In this document: positions 25,289 through 39,032 of the stretch, one piece after another
Layout: each line of letters opens with the position of its first letter
How positions within the stretch are numbered: position 1 is the first letter of the stretch
From: Hyaloscypha bicolor E
Taxonomy: Eukaryota; Ascomycota; Leotiomycetes; Helotiales; Hyaloscyphaceae
Direction: 5' to 3'
Length of the DNA: 64,000 nucleotides
NCBI RefSeq assembly: GCF_002865645.1
Contig: NW_020194600.1
Location: 186,001 to 250,000 of the forward strand
Notes under the pieces: generated by a model
Seen by the model: only the letters and a program-made list of their open reading frames with translations
Told to the model about the DNA's origin: nothing
Database searches by the model: none
Translations under genes and position numbers: made by a program

Positions 25289-25493
25289 TATAATAGCTAG
25301 TATAAAAGTATAATTTACTAAGGACAGGATATTAGAAACAGGTATAAAATAAAGCTAAACCGGAATTACTTAAATAGAATAATACTAAAAATTAAGGTAT
25401 TCTCTCTATTTTATTTTATAGCTTAGTATTTTCTAATATATGAAATTCTTTAAACTTTAAGCCTTTAATTATTATATTAATCCCGCTATTATA
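25289..25493 (+). repeat. 3' LTR of the chromovirus
   Basis: 205 bp, same ends and length as the 5' LTR, followed by the ATACT target duplication. Confidence 0.92.
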
Positions 25494-26452
25494 ATACTTA
25501 AATAAATAATCTATAAATATAATAATTATATTATAGCCTAATTTACTTTCTAAATAGCTTTTAAAATTTATAATAATATATTATTAGAAGTAATTAGAAA
25601 CTAGAAAGAAATAAAATAAACTAGGCTTCTTATTTCTAAATATATATAATTTCTTATAAATAGCTAGTAATATTACTTTTTTAATAGCTAATAAAGCTTT
25701 ATATATTTAAAATATCTAGAAAGAAATTTATTATATATTTTATAAATTAGAATAATCTATAAAAATAATCCGGGAATTATTTTATTTTTTATAATATTTA
25801 GATATTACTTTTAGCTTAGGCTATTATATATAGCTTTTCTAAATCCGGTAATATATAATTATTTTATAGGATTTTATTTATAAATTATAAGCTATTATAT
25901 TTAGTAAGAACTTCTAATAATACTTTTATAGAAATAATTATAATAAAGTTTATTAGTAAAGCTTTTAAGAATTTTTTTTTTAAGAAATTATATTTCTAAT
26001 AAAAATATATTTCTCTAGAAAATATTTAATATATATTTGGTTTTTAAAGCCGAATTTCGGGTTAAATAAACTAATTTTATAAAGTATTACTATAAGCTAT
26101 AAGTTATAAATAATTTCTGAATTAATTTTATTTTTAGAAAAAAATATTTGAATTTATAACTTTTTTTTAATTTAGTTCTAAATATTTACTTTATTTTATT
26201 TTTATAATAAAGTATTTATTTATTTATTTAATTTCCTAAAATAATATATAAGCTTAAAATAATAATAAAATAAAAGCTTAACTTATTTAGCTTATTAAGA
26301 AAAAAGCCTTTTAATAATTATAAAATATTTTAAAATATAATAATTAAAATATATTTTAAAGAAAATATTCTAAAAGCCTTTTAGCTTAACTTTTTATTTC
26401 TTTAATACTTATATTATAATAAGTATTTCTTTATTATATATATTATAATTAT

Positions 26453-26735
26453 TATAATTCCCAGATATCTAATATCTGAAATATCTAATTAGATACTAGA
26501 TATTTTCTAGATATATATAATATAATTATTTTATTAAAGAAATATACTTGAAATATATTAGAGATATTTAAAAAACTAAGCCTTTTTAGAACTAGTATAT
26601 TATAAAATATATATATTTTCTTATATACTTTTTTATAGCCTTTTATATTCTAGTTTTTTCTTTTTTAGCTTTAAATTATCTTTATAAAAAATCTTTTATC
26701 TTATTTTCTAAGCCCTAAATACTATATTTATAATA
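26453..26735 (+). repeat. 5' LTR of the gypsy-B plus-strand copy
   Basis: 283 bp, TATAATTCCC at the start and TTTATAATA at the end; homologous to 14956-15228 and, inverted, to 16002-16276 and 33503-33720. Confidence 0.8.
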
Positions 26736-29700
26736 GTATTTAAAGCTTATTTCTTTTAATTTTATAGAAGATTTTAAATAAACTAATTTAGAACTATTAG
26801 AAATATAAGTATTATTAAAATAATAGAACTTTAGAAATATGAATAATAGACTTTAGAATAATAAAAGCAAAAAGCTTTAGAATTTTTAGAAAAATCAGGT
26901 ATTTGTATTTTTATAAATATATATTAATAATATATTAGAAATTTCCCGAAAATTAAAAAATTAAAAAACCTTAAATAAAGGCTACTTTTTAATTAAGTTC
27001 TAGAATAATAAATATATATAAGCTAATAATCTAGTTACTATTCTTAAGCTTTATTCTAAAACCTTATAGGCCCTATATATATATTAGTAATAAGATTACT
27101 AAAAAAAATATAATAAATTAACTTTCTAAAATATTATATAATCCAAAATAATATTAACTTTTTCTAAGGCTTTTATTAATTTAGGTTATTTTATTAGTAG
27201 TTCTTTTTAAATCAAATATCTTATTAATATTTCTAGAAGTTTTTTAAATAAATTTATAAAAAAAAGGGCTTTTTTTATATTAAAAAGCTCCTATATATTA
27301 ATTAGCTTATTATTATTAAAGAATTATATAAATAGACTAAAGAAGCTAATTATTTACTTTCTAATATTAATTTAATTATTACTAGTTATTAGAAGAATTT
27401 TTAAAAAAAACTATTTTATATAAAATAAGTTATAAAAATATTAAAGACTTTATTAAAAATACTAAACTTTATAATATTAAGCTCGAGAATAATATTAAAT
27501 ACTATATAGCTATAATAGATTAGTTTATAATAGCTTTAGCTACTTTTATTTTATTTACTTTTACTATTTCTATAATTCCGGTTATTTCGATTTTTTTTTA
27601 AAAGAATTCCGAACTATTTTCTATTTATTTCTATTTAGAATCTCTTATATCTTATATTTCTTTTAAAAATACTAGAATTACTAAGCTTTTAGATTTAATT
27701 CTTTTTATTAAAAATTATATTATTTTTAATAACTAGCTAATTTAGATTAAAAACAAGCTATAAAGAAATACTAATTTATATTTTTTAAAGAATCTTAAGA
27801 TTATTTATATTTTTAATAAATTTACTAGTAATATTCTTATTTTAATTAATTCTTATATAAATAAAAATAGTCCGAATTAGTATTATTAGCTTTTAGAATT
27901 ATATTTTAATTCTAATAAAATATAAAATACTTATTATAATTTTAGTAAGCTTTAAATATATTTTAATTAAGTATTTTAGGAGTTTTATATTTTTTTCTTA
28001 TAATTATTTATAAAAAATAATATTAGTTTTTAAGATATTAAATATAAACTAAATAAAAAGCTTTTATTAAAACTTTAGAAATTAGTATATATATATTATA
28101 ATAATTCTTCTATTAATACTATTTATTTTATTTAGTATTATATTACTAATAATTAATTAATTAAAGCTATATATAAAAAAACTAAAAAATATAAAAAAAT
28201 AGGAACTATTTCTATTAAGTTTATTTTTAGTATTATATTTTTTTATACTTTTAAGAAATATATTTCTAAAAAGGAATTCAAGAAGCCTATATTAACTACT
28301 TTTATTAAATATATATTCTTTTATAAATATAAATAATATTTTATAAAAATCGAAAATCTTTTAATTATTAAATATTATAACTATAATAAGTTCGGCTATT
28401 ATATTAAATACTATTTAGTTAAATATAATAAAGAAATTAAGATAACTCTTTCTAGAATTAAACTAGGCTTAGTTTCTATTTTATTAAAATATCTAGTTTT
28501 TATTTTAGTAAAGTATTTAAAGAATTCGAATTCTAATTCTAATATAAAACCAGAAAATAAATACTTTTAAAGAAAGTTTCTATTTTAGGGACTTATAATA
28601 TAGATTTAATAAAAGAAAATACTCTTATAATATCCTATATTATTAATATAAATAAATTAGAAATTAAATATTTTTTCTTTATTAATACTAAAGTTAATAG
28701 TTATACTTTTATTAATATAAAGCTTATTTAGCTTATAAAGTAATTCTTAGAAATGAAATTATAACTCTTTTCCTTATTTTATATTATATATAATTTTAAT
28801 AAAAAGCTAGCTAAGTTTATTAAGAAATATATAGAAGTTTTATTTCTAGTTAATTATAAAAAATATAAGCTTATATAATTAAAGAATAGGTCTAAATTTA
28901 TATAATTCAGTTATATTATTAATATTTCTTAATAATAATTAAAGAAGCTACTTAATAAAAAATATTAAAAAGATATTAATTAACGAGATTTTATTATAAG
29001 CTATTCCTAAAAATCTTTTATTCTTAAGTAGTTTTTTTTCTTTTAAACTAATTAAAAGAAATTATATAAAACTATAAAAAAGAAGCTTCTATATTTTAAT
29101 TAAAATATAATACCTAAATAAAAGCAAAAAAAGCAAAAAGAGGTTTTTAATAAAAAATAAATATTAGATCTAGCTATTTTTATTTTTATAATATTTAATT
29201 ATATAATTAAGAAAGAAAATAATATTATTAGTTAAATTTCTATTTATAAAATTAATAAAAAGTTTAAAGCTTAGAAACGAAAAGTTATTTCTAATCTAAA
29301 AACTTAATAACTAGAAGAAATAAAGCTTTAATAGCTCTAGAGAATATTATTTCTAGAATTTAAGAAATATATTTCTATTTTTTCTAAAAAAAAATCTAAT
29401 ATTCTTTTTCTCTATAAACTATATAATTATAAGATTTAGATTAAAGGCCCAAAAAGAACTAAAAATATTAGATACTAATTTTTCTAATAATAATTTATTT
29501 AAGAGTTTTTTGAAATCAAGTATTTTTTAGAGAATAATTTAGCTAAAGGCTTTATTAAAGCTAGTTAAGCTTTCTTTATTTTACTAGTTCTTTTTATAAA
29601 AAAAGTAAATAGAGATTTATACTTTTATATTAATTTCTATTATTTAAATAATATTATTTAAAAGAATTAATATTTCTTTTCATTTATTAATAAAACTTTA

Positions 29701-30261
29701 AATTAATTATTTAAAGCCAAAATTTATATTAAATTAGATATTTATTAAGCTTTCTATTATATAGCTATAAATCTAGACTTTTAGAAGCTAATAATATTTC
29801 ATATTTACTATAGAATATATAAATATAATATTCTTTAAAAAGGTTTTATAAATAGCTTAGTTATATATTAATATTATATAAATAATATTTTTTATTTATT
29901 TAAAAATCTAATAAAATATAAAAAATAAATATAAAAAATACTAGATTATTTGTATTTTACTAGCTTTTAAATAAATATTAAAAAATCAGAATTTAAAGTT
30001 ATATATATAAAATACTTGAATTTTATTATTTTTATATCTAGTATTAAAATAAATTTTAATAAAATTAAAGTAATATATAATTAAGAATATATAATTCTTT
30101 TTTAGCTTTTATAACTTTTATAAATATTTTATTAGAAAATATAAATAAATTACTAGACTTCTTATTTTATTTATAAAAATAAATATTTCTTTTAAATAGT
30201 TTAAATAATATTAAAAGGCTTTTAATTATCTAAAAAAAAAGCTATAATTTCTATTCTAGTT

Positions 30262-30362
30262 TTATAATATTATAATTTAGATTTACTTATAATATTATAA
30301 TTTAGATTTACTTATAATATTATAATTTAGATTTACTTATAATATTATAATTTAGATTTACT
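30262..30362 (+). repeat. 25-bp tandem repeat, four copies
   Basis: The 25-bp unit TTATAATATTATAATTTAGA plus TTTAC occurs four times nearly perfectly. The same place in copy 2 (about 41,270) has a single unit, so the array arose in this copy. Confidence 0.9.
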
Positions 30363-31611
30363 TATAATAATAGAAATAAATATATTTAAAGAAGTAATTA
30401 CTAGCTTATTCTTTTAATAAAACCCAGAAATAGGCCTTTAATATCTTATAGTTTATTTTTTCAAAATTATATTTCTAGTAAAACTTAATTATAATATATA
30501 TAATAAAGTAATATTTATTATAATATAAATATTAAAGAAATAAAGAATTAAGCTAGAAGGCCTTTAAGATATTTCTTTTAAGATTTATTCTAATTACTAT
30601 ATTTTAGAATACTTTATAATTATTAAAAAGCTTTCTTTTTAATAAGCTAAATAGATTAAGTTCTTATTTTATTATTATTTTAAATTTATATATTATTTTA
30701 GAAAATCGAATAAATAAATAAATACTTTATTATAAAAATAAAATAAAATAGATATTTAGAACTAAATTAAAAAGAAGCTATAAATTCATTTTTTTTTCTT
30801 AAAAATAAAATAAATTTAGAAATTATTTATAACTTATAGCTTATAGTAATATTTTGTAAAATTAGCTTATTTAATCCGGAATTCGGCCCTAAAAATCAAA
30901 TATATACTAAAGACTTTCTAGAGAAAAATACTTCTATTTAAAATATAATTTCCTTAAAAAAAGATATTTTCTTAAAAGCTTTATTAATAGATTTTATTAT
31001 AGTAGCTTTTATAGAAATATTATTAAAAGCTTTTATTAAATATAATAGCTTATAACTTATAAATAAAATTCTATAAAATAATTATATATTACCGGATTTA
31101 AAAAAGCTATATATAATAGCCTAAGCTAAAAGTAATATCTAAATATTATAAAATAGCCTCTTTTTATATTATAAAAAACTTTATATTATAGAAAATAAAA
31201 TAATTCCCGGATTATTTTTATAGATTATTCTAATTTATAAAATATATAATAAATTTCTTTCTAGATATTCTAAATATATAAAGCTTTATTAGTTACTAAA
31301 AAAGTAATATTACTGGCTATTTATAGGCAAGAATATTAATTAATATTATAATAATTATTATACTTATAGGAAATTATATATATTTAGAAATAAGAAGCCT
31401 GGTTTATTTTATTTCCTTCTAGTTTCTAATTACTTCTAATAATATATTATTATAAATTTTAAGAGCTATTTAGAAAGTAAATTAGGCTATAATATAATTA
31501 TTATATTTATAGATTATTTATTTAAATATCTAATTATAATTAAATAGCTAGTATTTCTATTTTTATTTTATATAATATATTAAATAAGTATTTTAGAAAT
31601 AATTATATTAG

Positions 31612-32384
31612 ATTAGGAATTCCAATTTTATTATAATAGTCGAAATTAATAAAAAGGTAAAGTTTTAAAGACTAAAGTAAAATAAGATAAGGTTTTAGAT
31701 TATAAATTAAAGAGTAAAGTAATTTTAAAGTACTATTCGAGTACTTGATTTTCTGGTTCTAAAGAAGAGAAATCTAGCTACTTAAATAATAAAATCTAGC
31801 TATATTAAATTTTACAAGAATAACTTATAACTCTACTAATTATTAGAAATCAAACCGTAAGTATAGCCTATAAATCTACTAATTATTAGAAATTAAATTA
31901 TAAGATAGCTAAATAAATATTCTATTAAATTATAAGTATAACTTAATAAATAATCCGATCTTATAAATCGAATTCTTAGTTCCAAATTCAAGTTACGTTT
32001 CTAATTAGCTAAGAGCTTACTAAGAGATTTTAGCTACTTATAAGAGGGCTCTTTTAGATAAGAAATAAAATAGCCTAATAAAACTAGTTCAATTTTTATA
32101 ATTTATAGTTATTAGTTTATTATTTAATATAAAAATCTAAATCTTTATAGAATAATAATTCTTAAGTTAAAGATTTCTTAAATCTCTTAATTACTACTTT
32201 TATTTTAATAATTAATAATTAATATAATTATTAATAAAAGTAGATTTTGTCTTAAATATAAAATACTATATATAATAATATATTATATAAAAAAGTTCTA
32301 GTATTTTTTATTTAATATATAATAACTTATATTATTAAAGAAAGTAATATTTAAATAATCTTTAATTATTTAAATATAACAAAT
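31612..32384. mobile_element. unexplained insertion of about 0.77 kb in gypsy-B
   Basis: Copies 1 and 2 are continuous here (near 17,365 and 39,975), so the plus-strand copy carries extra sequence. It holds a hairpin at 32205-32255 with CTACTTTTATT at one side and AATAAAAGTAG at the other, and short direct repeats around CTACTAATTATTAGAAAT. No clear terminal repeats or target duplication were found. It could be a short non-autonomous element or a solo LTR with decayed ends. Confidence 0.5.
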
Positions 32385-33502
32385 TTATATCCGATTTTTA
32401 AAGCGAATTTTATATAAGAATTAATTTAAGGTTTAAGCTTTTAATAGCTAATTATTTCTAAATAAATAGATATTATTAATTAGTATTTTAATTAGAAATT
32501 ATATTTATATATTAATTATTATTAGAATAATTAAAATAAATAGATTACTATTATTAATTATTAATAAGCCTTCCTTTAATATAAAACTATTAGCTAGTTT
32601 CTATTTATAATTAAAAAAAGCTATAAGCCTTATATTTCTTTAGACTAGAACTTTTCTATTAAAGCTAGCTTATCTAAAAAGAAGCTAAATAAGAATAAAG
32701 CTAAAGTATTAGTAAATTAATTATATGAATTATAGTAATTTATTTAAGGTTATATAAAGCAAATATAGGAATAATATATAATATAAGCTAATAAATACTA
32801 TTATTTAATTAATTTTAAAATTAGAAATAAAATATAAATTATTATAAAATACTAGAAATCCGATTATTCGAGCCAGAAGCTAGGAAATTAAATAAAGAAC
32901 CTATTTAAGATTCTAGAATAATATAACTATTTATTTCTCCTAAAGCTACTAGAAATTATAAAGATATATTTAGTTTTTTATATAAAGAAGCTATAAAAAG
33001 ACTTCTAGAATTATTTATTAGATTAAGTAAATCCGGAACTGCTTTTATTAATATTAGAGAATAGTAAATAAGAATATAATATTAAATAGATTATTATAAT
33101 TAAGCTAATAAGAAATAAACTAAAGTATAGAATTTAGTAAATTAGTTAGAATAAGAATCTAGTATAATATCTAGCTTTAATACTAAATAATAGCTTCCTG
33201 GTTTTATAAAGCTTTTATAATAATAATATTAATATATTAGAACTTTTATAAAACCTATAATATTAGCTAGATTATATAAAAAATAATACTTATTTAGAAT
33301 TATATAGAAATAATAATAAATGTTCCTAAATTATATATTAAAAATACTAGTCTTTTATATATAATATTTATATTCGAAATATTAGTTTATTTTAAAAAAA
33401 GAAATAGTATAAAATTAGATAAATTAATGGCTTTTATAAAGTTTAGAAATAAGCTTATTTTAAAGAAAAAAATAATATTATAATTCTCAGATATCTAGTA
33501 TT

Positions 33503-33720
33503 TATTATAAGTTTAGTATTTAGGGCTTGAAAAGTAAGATAAAAGGTCTTTTATAAAGATAATTTAAAGCTAAGAAAGAGAAAACTAGAATATAAGAGGC
33601 TATAAGGAAGTATATATATCCTATAATATACTAGTCCTAAAGAAGCTTAGCCTTCTAAATATCTCTAGTATATTTCAAGTATATTTCCCTAATAAGGCAG
33701 TTATATTATAGGGAATTATA
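33503..33720 (-). repeat. 3' LTR of gypsy-B copy 2 (internally deleted)
   Basis: 218 bp, starting TATTATAAG and ending GGGAATTATA. It directly follows 24 bp of a plus-strand LTR, marking insertion of copy 2 into the 3' LTR of the plus-strand copy. Confidence 0.75.
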
Positions 33721-34382
33721 ATATTACTTTCTCTTTTTATAATAAGCTCGTCTCCGAGCTTTATAAAAGCTATTAATTTATCTAATTTTATATTATACTT
33801 TTTCCTAAAATAAAACTAGTATCTCGAATATAGATATTATATATAAAAGGCCGGTGTCTTTACTATATAACCTAGAAGGATTTATTATTATTTCTATATA
33901 GTTCTGGATAAGTATTATTTTTTATATAGTCTAGCTAGTATTACAGGTTTTATAGAGGTTCTAGTATATTCCTCTTCTATATTATTCTATATTCGGACTA
34001 TTCTAAGCAGTTGGCTCCCAGTACTCCCTGGAAAAAGCGGGTTATATAAGAAATACCAGAATCTCTCTCTTCTAGGAAATCGTATATCGGAATATAATTA
34101 CATCCAAATCCTTAGGGCTTAGCTTAGGATAAGAGAGGAGAAGCTCAAATACCTTTCTCTATATTTTAGTAGTTCTGGAATACAAGAGGCTTTTATTACG
34201 ATTTTTTAAAGCTCGGGAAGAGGCAAGGGAAATTTTTAAGGTACTGGCTAGCTCTCGGGGCTCTCTAAAAAATACAGGTTATATAAGAAATACTAAAAAA
34301 AAAAAAGCTAGCCTTATATTACTCTTCTCTTTTTCTTCTCTTTATTACTTTTATATTTACTACTTTCCCTTTTACTTATATT

Positions 34383-37300
34383 ATGGACCCTCCTCGCTTT
34401 TATATTACCTATAAGCAAAACCGGCCTGCTTCTGATTTTATTATAGAGCGAGGCAAGTAATATAAGACCTATAATTACTATTAAGTTTGTATTTTCCCCC
34501 TTTTCTAACTTAACTAACCTATTAATAGGCCCGGAATACTATTAATCGTACCTAGTAATATCCTGCCTTATAAGAACTCAATCCGAATACTTTCCCTATC
34601 TCCCGGTAATAATAATAGTCTATTATAAACGTCTCTATAAATGAGCCAGCCTTACGGCGCTAGTAACGGATCCGTTAACTGTCTATTATAGCCCTAGTTA
34701 ATATCTTAGAGGACCTTCCTATAGACTTACCTATTATATAGCCTTCTGGCTTCCTCTTATACTTCCGGCTAGCTCCTGTATATATAACTGGTCCGCTTAC
34801 GGATTGCTATATAGCTTATAGAGCCCTCTATTTTGGTTATATAAATAATTGCTTTGAGGCCTATTATAAGAAGGGTAATATAATACTTCCTTTAATCTGC
34901 AAGCTTCTTCTATATCTTTCTTATCTCTTTATAAGCAATAATCCGCTTTACCGGGTCTTCCAGGCAAATATCCGGGTATATAATTATACTTTCGCCTTTA
35001 TATTAGTTAAGTATAAGAAAAATATATGAATTAATTTCTCCTATAGGATCTAGTACTTTTAGATCCATAGTAAGCTCTTCTATTTCCAAAGTTTACTATA
35101 GCCCGCTTTATATACCAAACCCTTTTTTATATAGCTTTTCTTTTATAATCCGCTCTTTATAACTAATATATAAGCTATTAACTTCCCTTACTTAGATTAT
35201 ATAGTTCTTTTATAGCTTATAGATATACTTACGAATTATAATCCGTTTATTACGGTCTATAAGATAGCCCGTAAGCGTCTTATAAGCCAGTAAACTAATT
35301 TCTGGATCTTATTTAACCTATAAATATATTTAATTCTCGAGTCGAGTACTAATTATTATTATAAGAACCTCCTAATAAGTAATAAGATTATAGCCCTTAT
35401 TTCGGACAAGTATACGAATATAAGCCGCTATAATCTGGTATTTATAATTTATAAGGCAAGCCGCAAGTATCCGTAAATATATATAATTAATATTATATAT
35501 ATAGTATATATACTACTTTATTATATCTTATTCTTTCTATATAGTAACCCGGGCTAGTATTACGGTTTATAGTTATAGAACTATACTGGGACCTATTAGT
35601 AAATATGGCTCGAATAATAGATCTTTTACTAGTACTATTTCTATATTTGTCTAGCCTTCTTTCTATTCTTTTATACTGGCTACCTCTTTTAATAGTATAT
35701 TATTAATATATATATTACCTATAAAACTATCTTACTTGACTAGCTCCGCTTATACTAGTAAAATATCCGTACGAATATCTATATAAGACTTGCGGATACT
35801 CTAATTTATAAGAATATTTATATAAGTAATATTAGCTATTACTTTATTCTTTTATTAAGTTTTATAGGTAGTAATTACTTTATATAGTAGCTTTTTTAAG
35901 ACTCAATAGCTATTATATAGTATTTTGGTAAGCTAAGCTTCTTTATTACCTTTATAGCTAACCTATACTAGCCTGAGATTATAGATTACCTCTTAAACGG
36001 GTAATAAGTAATTAATTATCCGGATTTTCTTTACTAGGTCTTTATTCTAAAGATACGGGAGCTTCTTACGGACCTTAAGAATTATCTTTTCGGATAGTAT
36101 ACGGGCCATATTTATATAATTAAGTACTAGAAATATAGCCTCCTGTATATATACTTACTTTTATTTCTTAGGAGAGATACTATCTTCTTAACTCCTAATT
36201 TAGTTAACAAAGTTATTTATACCGAGCTCCTAGACCCGTTATAGGATCCTATAGGCGAACTTATAGCCATAATTACTAGCCAGATATTTTACAGGCCATA
36301 TAGCCTTAATAATAATTCAAAAGCCTCATATATAGTTTATAAGATACCTATAGCCCCGCTTATATATTAAAAGAAGTTCCCTAAGGCATTTATAGCTATA
36401 ATAATTATTCGTAAAAATAGGTATCCCGAGTACTAGTACTAGAATAATGGCCATATATTTACGGTCTATAAATCAGGCTTTCTAGACCAGGAAGTCGTTT
36501 ATAATAATTACTAGGTTATTTCGTATAACCCGTATTTCCTCTAGAAGTTCCGCTTATATATTAATATTAAGGTTTATATATCCGTATAAGTAATTAAGTA
36601 TATCTATAAGTATATTTATAAAAGAATAGACTATATAACTATTATTATCTCGGGAATAAATAATAAGATTACCTAGTATTTCTAGGCTCGGTATATAGGC
36701 CCTATAAAGGCTTTCTAGTATCTATTCGAGTATCTAATATACCGGGAGTTCTCCCTGGTTTAATATCTCGTAATCTACTTTCCTGGATAGTATACGGTCT
36801 GCTTTATGGCTAATCTCTTATCCGAGTAAGTTATAGACCGGGCTATAAATACCTGCTTAATCTTAATAGCCTTCTTTAAATATAATATAATATATAAGGA
36901 CAACTACTAGTATCTCTACTACGAGTTCCTATAGTACTTTATATAGGTTACTAAGACCCGAATATAGAAGTACTACAAGTAAGGATATAGTATTAGCTAT
37001 ATTTACTACTATAGTCCAGTTTCGGGTAAGCGGTTCTACTTATGGCTCTTACTAATAGTTATATACGGTCTATAGTCCTTTAATAAGCTCTATTTGGTTA
37101 AGGATATTCGTTATTCTATATATTATACTGCCTGTATTACCTATAGCTTAGTAGAGAATAATCAGGAATAGTTCTAGCATTTTAATAAGGCTATTTTATT
37201 AATAACCGGCTATAATTTACAAATATTCTTTCTTATAGGTATTTGCTAGTAGCTAATTACAGATATATAAGTAATCTGGGACTAGTATAAGAAGTATTTC

Positions 37301-38990
37301 TATAATAACTTGGCCCGTAAGCTAGCCTATAACCCGTTAATTAACTTCTTGCTACCCTTAGTTAATTCTTATTATAATTATAGCCTCTTTTTACTTAGTC
37401 TCGGCCTTGCAGATCTCTAGCAAATACTTATAGATATTACCCTGCCTGAGAATACCTTTAACTAGACCATAAGCTATTATATAACTAATCTATAAGTTAA
37501 TTATACCCATAAGATATTACTAGTAACCGTAATATAAGCCTAGCTAAATATAGACTAGTACTCTTGCTTTTAGATAATTATAGTAATAATTACGGATAAT
37601 TTATAGACTGCCTACTTCTACTTATAAGGTCCTGGCAGGACTAGTAAGACGTTTCTTTATAAGACCCTCTATTACTATTACTATAGCCAAGATAAGGTAG
37701 TTCTATATATAGTATTAACGGGTATTACGGCTCTCCTTCTTCCGGATAAATATATGTTTCACTCCTAGTTCCGGATCCCGCTTGAGCTTAATAAGTTATC
37801 CGTAAGTATAATTACTAAGACGAGCCGGCTTGGGGCTCTCTTATAATCTACGGACCTAATTATCTGGAACGAGATACCTATATAATATAAGTACTGCTTT
37901 GAGATAGTATACCGGCTAATAGTCGATTTATAGTCGGTTACGGATAATGTTTTCTTTAGAAAGATACCCGTAATCCTCGGAAGGAACTTTACCCAGATCT
38001 TACTAGTAGTCTTATATGATTTGCAGGCTAATATGGTACGGGCCTATTTATAGTAGATATAGATCTGGCTATGGCTCCGTTAGTTATTATTACGAATTAA
38101 TATACGGGTCTATAATAACTCGTCCGAATAGGATTTTATAGACTAGATTAGTAGTCTGCTATATAACCCGTCTTTAAATAGGCAGATTATACTTCCGCCT
38201 TTTATTCCGTATATCTAGTTAGTTATAAACCTAATTAATTATATTTACCCGTAAGAGCGACTTTTACAGGCCCTATATAATTACTAGGCCTTTAATAGAC
38301 GAGTAATCCTATTAACCCTAAATAATACGGTCTGCGAGCTTAACTAAATAATCCTGGATATACTTCCTAGCCAGAAATAGATATATTTTATAGTAGATTT
38401 AGCTAATATAAATAAGGCGAATTCTGAAATTATAGAATTACCTCTAGAGGTCTTATAAAGTATTTATTTACCGGGTCTATCCCTTTCTAAGCTATAACTC
38501 AAGATTAATATACCCGTAATACTCTTGCGAAATCTCTATCCGCAGGAAGGGCTTTATAACGGGTTACAGATATTAATATATAGTTTTGGGAGGTTTTTGA
38601 TTCGGGTATAGCTACTAGGTAGCGACTTTAACGGCCAGTTATGGACAATTCTACGGATTAAGCTCTAGTTTATAGATTAGTAACTATCTTTTATACTTTC
38701 CTATAAGTAGTTTTTACTTGCTTTATCCTTTATAATAACTATTAATAAGTTATAAGGCTAGTCGTTTAAGGTAGTAAGAGTGAATTTACGGTCGCCGGTC
38801 TTTTCTTATAGCCAGTTCTATATAGCGGCCTTATAGGTAACCTTATAGACAGGGCTTTATATTCTTTTATTCCCTAATATAAACCATATAAGTAATATAG
38901 TATATCCAGAAATATTATAAGGTCTTACTTAGCTTTTAATTTACTTATAGGCTATTTTTCTTCTTATACCGTCTATAAAGGGTCCGTAAA
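34383..38990 (+). pseudogene. Helitron Rep/PIF1-like helicase remnant
   Basis: A possible start reads MDPPRFYITYKQNRPASDF at 34,383. At about 36,540-36,900 the conserved Helitron block appears (IKYIYKYIYK, ARYIGPIKAF, FEY and following). The helicase region begins at 37,628 with GPGRTSKTFLYKTL, a Walker A motif GPGGTGKT with two Gly codons changed, then LTGITALLLPD, IIWNEIPI (Walker B region), SVTDNVFF, and near 38,740 the late helicase motifs. The pieces are in more than one frame and contain RIP-type stops. The HUH nuclease motif was not located with certainty. Confidence 0.8.
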
Positions 38991-39032
38991 GAGTTCGTAC
39001 TAGCCTTTATTATATTCTAATTCTATTCGGGA

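Larger units (their letters stand above)
17482..25493 (+). mobile_element. RIP-mutated Ty3/gypsy chromovirus, structurally complete
   Basis: An 8,012-bp element bounded by two 205-bp LTRs (17482-17686 and 25289-25493) and a 5-bp target duplication ATACT (17477-17481, 25494-25498). A purine tract AGAGGAGGAATAA precedes the 3' LTR. Order inside: leader with a direct repeat, gag with a CCHC knuckle, protease region, RT, RNase H, integrase, chromodomain, then about 1.7 kb before the 3' LTR. Gag-pol is readable only through many in-frame TAA/TAG codons. It is inserted in gypsy-B copy 1 and is therefore younger than it. Confidence 0.92.
16002..26452 (-). mobile_element. gypsy-B copy 1, reverse orientation, carrying a nested chromovirus
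   Basis: Reading leftward on the minus strand, the element ends in its 3' LTR (16002-16276). Its 3' internal part is 16277-17476. It is interrupted at 17,477 by the chromovirus and resumes at 25499-26452, where a plus-strand gypsy-B LTR cuts it. Copy 2 (33.5-41.1 kb) has the same order without these interruptions, which is how the pieces were joined. Only integrase-side sequence remains; no usable frame survives. Confidence 0.75.
27527..33460 (+). pseudogene. gypsy-B gag-pol remnant
   Basis: Gag begins near 27,527 just after the leader. A CCHC knuckle, now YYNYNKFGYYIKYY, is at about 28,372-28,415. RT lies at about 29,530-29,900 (GFI, VLFIKK, KLDI) and RNase H at about 30,090-30,430. The integrase zinc-binding region (LYQLLKK*YYW type) is at about 31,280-31,320 and the core from about 31,350. 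Compared with copy 2 it lacks the segment with the catalytic RT box. Numerous in-frame stops make it non-coding. Confidence 0.75.
26453..33502 (+). mobile_element. gypsy-B plus-strand copy, most complete of the family
   Basis: The 5' LTR is 26453-26735, the leader about 26736-27526, and gag-pol runs to about 33,460. A purine tract (AAAGAAAAAAATAA) is followed by the first 24 bp of the 3' LTR at 33479-33502. There the element is cut by gypsy-B copy 2 in the opposite orientation. It is itself inserted in copy 1. Internal changes are a 25-bp tandem repeat, an unexplained 0.77-kb insertion and a deletion through the RT active site. Confidence 0.8.
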
